From positions 1-8,740 of the forward strand of contig JAJZSC010000105.1 of NCBI GenBank assembly GCA_021849995.1: a stretch of 8,740 bases of DNA. Reading direction: 5' to 3'. The notes beneath the pieces are model-generated. The model saw only the letters and a list, made by a program, of their open reading frames with translations. It did not search any database and was not told where the DNA came from. Source of the DNA: Bacillota bacterium (GTDB taxonomy: Bacteria; Bacillota; Desulfitobacteriia; Desulfitobacteriales; Desulfitobacteriaceae). The position numbers and the translations under genes are program-made. Shown piece after piece: positions 6,628 to 8,740 of this stretch. Each line of letters opens with the position of its first letter. Position 1 is the stretch's first letter.

Positions 6628-8046
6628 TTGGTAGACAGACCGATTCTTAAAGAGATTTTAGAAATAGCCTTAAGGAATGGCGGGGATTTTGCTGACATTT
6701 ATGTTGAGCATAAAAAGATGACCGCAATTGGCTGTGAGGGTGGCAAAATAGAGAAGGTTCATTCCGGCCTTGATGTGGGAGCTGGAATTAGGGTGCTGGC
6801 TGGAGAATCAACAGCCTACGCTTATACCAATGACCTAAGCCGCCAGGGCCTTTCAGAGGCTGCCAAAATTGCTAGTCACGCCGCGCAGGGTGACAAAAAA
6901 GATTACAACATTGATCTCCGTAAACTGAAACCTTTGGTTGAGTTCGACTATGGGTTACGTCCGGATCAGGTTCAAACAGAGAAAAAGGTCGTTGCTGTTC
7001 AGGCCGCAGACAAGGCAGCAAGAGCGGCCGATCCCGAACACATCAAGCAGGTTATTGTGGGGTATGGTGATGTGATTCAAAAAGTCATTATTGCTAACAG
7101 TGATGGTGACTTCGTGGAGGATGAGCGCATCAGAACCAGAATGATGGTTCAGGTAGTGGCATCAAAAGGGGATACCATCCAAACCGGTTATGAAGCAGTG
7201 GGCAGTCTGGCTGGTTTTGACTTACTTGAAAGGAACAGTCCTGAAAAGTTAGCCAAAACTGCTGCCAACAGGGCAGTAGAAATGCTGGATTCGCAGCCTG
7301 CTCCATCGGGTAGAATGCCGGTGGTGATGGCTGGTGAAGCTGGAGGAACCATGGTCCATGAAGCTTGTGGCCACGGTTTGGAAGCTGATTTGGTTCAAAA
7401 AGAGCTATCGGTTTATTCTGGTGCTAAGGGACAAATGGTCGCTTCAGAATATGTAACTGTAATTGATGATGCCACTTTAGCAGACAAGTATGGTTCATAC
7501 AGCTTTGATGATGAAGGGGTTTCTTCGAAAAAGGTTGTTCTCATTAAGAATGGAGTGTTAACAGACTTTCTGTATGATCGGCTGACAGCGAACCAAGATG
7601 GGGTGCTTTCCAATGGTCACGGACGAAGAGAGTCATACCAACATAAACCAATCCCCCGAATGGCAAATACTTACATTGCAGCCGGGAAAGAAGACCCGGA
7701 TCGTCTGATTAAAGAGGCTGGACAAGGGGTATTGGTTACCAAGATGGGTGGAGGACAAGTCAATACTACAACCGGTGATTTTGTTTTTGATGTCGCCGAA
7801 GGGTTTTTGATCCAGGATGGGCAAAAGGGTCCGATGATTCGGGGGGCAACGCTCACCGGTAATGGCCCTGAGGTGTTAAGGAATATAAAGATGGTGGGCA
7901 AGGATATCGGTTTTACCATCGGCACCTGTGGTAAAGACGGTCAAGGGGTCCCGGTAAGCGATGCTCAGCCAACCATGTGGATTGATAACATTGTGGTGGG
8001 CGGAACTGCTCAGAGCAAAGGAAACGGAAAAATCCGGAGAATATAA
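6628..8046 (+). CDS. tldD: TldD zinc metallopeptidase
   Basis: The 472-residue product is the normal length for TldD. TldD, with TldE/PmbA, forms a proteolytic complex that cleaves small unfolded peptides and matures some RiPP peptides. The motif HEACGH at residues 244-249 is the TldD form of HEXXXH. Cys 434 in GTCGKDGQ matches the third zinc ligand known from the E. coli enzyme (His-262, His-266 and Cys-454 there). The closing PTMWIDNIVVGGTAQSK block is typical of the family. The start is taken as TTG 6628 because AGGTGA (6617-6622) lies five bases before it and translation then begins MVDRPILKEILEIALRNGGD, as in relatives. A GTG at 6619 lies inside the ribosome binding site. The frame is intact. 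No tldE is seen within 700 bp downstream. The stop codon lies at the first base pairs of a terminator-like hairpin. Confidence 0.96.
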   Translation: MVDRPILKEILEIALRNGGDFADIYVEHKKMTAIGCEGGKIEKVHSGLDVGAGIRVLAGESTAYAYTNDLSRQGLSEAAKIASHAAQGDKKDYNIDLRKLKPLVEFDYGLRPDQVQTEKKVVAVQAADKAARAADPEHIKQVIVGYGDVIQKVIIANSDGDFVEDERIRTRMMVQVVASKGDTIQTGYEAVGSLAGFDLLERNSPEKLAKTAANRAVEMLDSQPAPSGRMPVVMAGEAGGTMVHEACGHGLEADLVQKELSVYSGAKGQMVASEYVTVIDDATLADKYGSYSFDDEGVSSKKVVLIKNGVLTDFLYDRLTANQDGVLSNGHGRRESYQHKPIPRMANTYIAAGKEDPDRLIKEAGQGVLVTKMGGGQVNTTTGDFVFDVAEGFLIQDGQKGPMIRGATLTGNGPEVLRNIKMVGKDIGFTIGTCGKDGQGVPVSDAQPTMWIDNIVVGGTAQSKGNGKIRRI

Positions 8047-8153
8047 AAAAGCCCTATAATTACGGCTCATTTGAGTGTAGCCAGAGGAGGCTTTTTTGAA
8101 ACGCTTTTAACGGAAAGCGGGAAACAGAGGAAGAATTGTGCTTTCCTAAGCGT
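8042..8153 (+). repeat. Copy 1 of a tandem 112-bp structured element
   Basis: The unit starts at TATAA (8042-8046, containing the tldD stop codon) and has two modules. Module one is a terminator-like hairpin (8045-8097). Module two (8100-8154) is a long hairpin with three stems: AACGCTT/AAGCGTT, GGAAAGC/GCTTTCC and ACAG/TTGT. It has five-base bulges on the 5' side (8107-8111 and 8119-8123) and an eight-base loop (8128-8135). Copy 2 follows directly, with the first 67 bases from 8042 identical. No known RNA family was recognised. Confidence 0.85.
8045..8097 (+). terminator. tldD: Terminator-like hairpin overlapping the tldD stop codon
   Basis: AAAAAAGCC (8045-8053) pairs with GGCTTTTTT (8089-8097). 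Between them an inner stem GGCT/AGCC (8064-8067 with 8079-8082) is possible, or alternatively CTCA/TGAG. The T run makes it a likely Rho-independent terminator, although the loop is large at 35 nt. The A and T runs give symmetry, so it could work in both directions. Confidence 0.65.
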
Positions 8154-8264
8154 TATAAAAAAGCCCTATAATTACGGCTCATTTGAGTGTAGCCAGAGGA
8201 GGCTTTTTTGAAACGCTTTTGACGGAAAGTCGGAAACAGAGGAGAACTGTACTTTCCTAAGCGT
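8154..8264 (+). repeat. Copy 2 of the tandem structured element
   Basis: This copy is 111 bp and differs from copy 1 by five substitutions and one missing base. The long hairpin is preserved: AACGCTT (8212-8218) with AAGCGTT (8259-8265), GGAAAGT (8224-8230) with ACTTTCC (8251-8257), and ACAG (8236-8239) with CTGT (8247-8250). Relative to copy 1, C-G becomes T-A at the end of the middle stem, and G-T becomes G-C in the inner stem, so pairing is kept or improved. The copy ends at another TATAA (8265-8269). Confidence 0.85.
8157..8209 (+). terminator. Second terminator-like hairpin (copy 2)
   Basis: AAAAAAGCC (8157-8165) with GGCTTTTTT (8201-8209), identical in sequence to the hairpin at 8045-8097. 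Two identical terminators in a row would give very tight termination after tldD, or backup for read-through. Confidence 0.6.
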
Positions 8265-8285
8265 TATAACAAAAATGGAGTGTGA

Positions 8286-8312
8286 AGGGGGGGATAACCC
8301 CTCTTTTTTTAT
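8286..8312 (+). terminator. Rho-independent terminator with a GC stem and T run
   Basis: AGGGG (8286-8290) pairs with CCCCT (8298-8302) around GGGATAA, followed by C and seven T residues (8304-8310). A register using the last four G residues of the seven-G run gives an ATAA loop instead. This is the third terminator-like structure after tldD. Confidence 0.6.
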
Positions 8313-8552
8313 TGAAAAATTAATTTTTAATAGTTATGGATGAGGGTGGCTTTTGGATTGAAAAGTTAATAGTAAGAAGATCCGGTTTTTTATGGTTCCA
8401 TCAGCAGGAACAGGATAACACTTAGCGAATATAATCATAGGCTTATGGTGTCGATAATAATTGATAAATGATCATTCATGTCGAATATTATTATTATCAA
8501 AATGAACACGTAGCCAAAGGGAAAAGATTCTGTGATTTCCCGGGGTGAGAGC
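8311..8552 (+). other. AT-rich upstream region of the last gene with repeats and inverted repeats
   Basis: No gene is supported here. GATAATAAT (8453-8461) and ATTATTATC (8490-8498) form a 9-bp inverted repeat, and TTGATAA (8461-8467) and TTATCAA (8494-8500) form an overlapping 7-bp alternative. Inside lies a perfect 10-bp palindrome, AATGATCATT (8467-8476). TGTCGA occurs at 8449-8454 and again at 8479-8484 as TGTCGAA, 30 bp apart. AGCAGGAACAGG (8403-8414) followed by GCGAATATAATCATA is another possible signal. A 29-codon frame from 8336 lacks a ribosome binding site. Confidence 0.4.
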
Positions 8553-8740
8553 ATGCTTGAATTTACAATGCTGGTTATCGTGGCCAATTTATCGATTTTG
8601 GCGTGCTTATATGTTATACGCCATACGATTGCCATCAAAACTCCTGTCCTGCTTATTGCGGTTGGGATTTCGGTGTTTTTTTGTGTGCTGTTCCCTGTTC
8701 TGGCTGTTCGGGTACCCTATCCAATGATCATATACTTGTA
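8553..8740 (+). CDS. N-terminal part of a membrane protein, runs off the right edge
   Basis: An ATG at 8553 follows GGGGTGAGAGC, a fair ribosome binding site. The frame is open for 62 codons to the window end with no stop. It begins MLEFTMLVIVANL. Two hydrophobic helices are visible, about residues 3-22 and 31-52, linked by RHTIAIKT, and the visible part ends RVPYPMIIYL. The positive charges in the linker suggest that the linker is cytoplasmic. A competing frame from 8545 overlaps it out of phase, gives a Cys/Leu-rich product and has no ribosome binding site. The family cannot be named from this much sequence. Confidence 0.7.
   Translation, partial: MLEFTMLVIVANLSILACLYVIRHTIAIKTPVLLIAVGISVFFCVLFPVLAVRVPYPMIIYL

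Noticed and set aside
6330..6698. 122-codon minus-strand frame overlapping the tldD start
   Set aside because: It is antisense to the certain tldD N-terminus and has no start signals or recognisable domain.
8042..8264. CRISPR array from the tandem repeats
   Set aside because: There are only two copies of 112 bp, directly adjacent with no variable spacers, and no cas genes.
8545..8727. 60-codon plus-strand frame at the right end
   Set aside because: It overlaps, out of phase, the better frame starting at ATG 8553, which has a ribosome binding site and a clear membrane-helix pattern.

Overview
The window looks like chromosomal DNA of a low-to-moderate-GC, Gram-positive, probably spore-forming anaerobe of the Clostridia, perhaps the Peptococcaceae/Desulfotomaculum group. 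This is judged from gene content, strong AGGAGG-type ribosome binding sites, a Cys-20 lipoprotein signal, the tRNA gene order Asp-Phe-Gly-Cys, and the general look of the SbcC, TldD and IS256-family proteins. No search was run, so the taxonomic call is an inference.

Layout from left to right. Positions 2-1720 hold the C-terminal half of sbcC, the DNA repair nuclease ATPase, which runs in from outside. Positions 1721-2271 carry what looks like a decayed small gene. A two-part lipoprotein of unknown function follows (2272-3192). Convergent to it is a 48-codon GTG-start gene on the minus strand (3281-3427) with its own ribosome binding site and promoter. A five-helix membrane protein (3746-4207) ends in a Rho-independent terminator. 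The next stretch (4349-5741) is insertion-sequence territory: a short direct repeat that resembles an IS21-type end, then a complete 1338-bp IS256-family element. Its transposase is interrupted by an in-frame amber codon and by a one-base deletion.

A four-gene tRNA operon on the minus strand (Asp, Phe, Gly, Cys; 5863-6201) has a clear promoter and a textbook terminator. A leader of about 340 bp precedes tldD (6628-8046), a zinc metallopeptidase gene with all three expected metal ligands. Its partner gene tldE/pmbA is not seen in the window. Directly after tldD, sharing its stop codon, are two tandem copies of a 112-bp structured element. Each copy has a terminator-like hairpin followed by a second long hairpin. 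Differences between the copies preserve base pairing, and this is the most interesting signal in the window. The window closes with another terminator, an AT-rich region with TGTCGA repeats and inverted repeats, and the start of a membrane-protein gene that runs off the right edge.

The genes do not form one pathway. They look like housekeeping genes in short transcription units, separated by terminators and insertion-sequence debris. No defence system, CRISPR array or biosynthetic cluster was seen.
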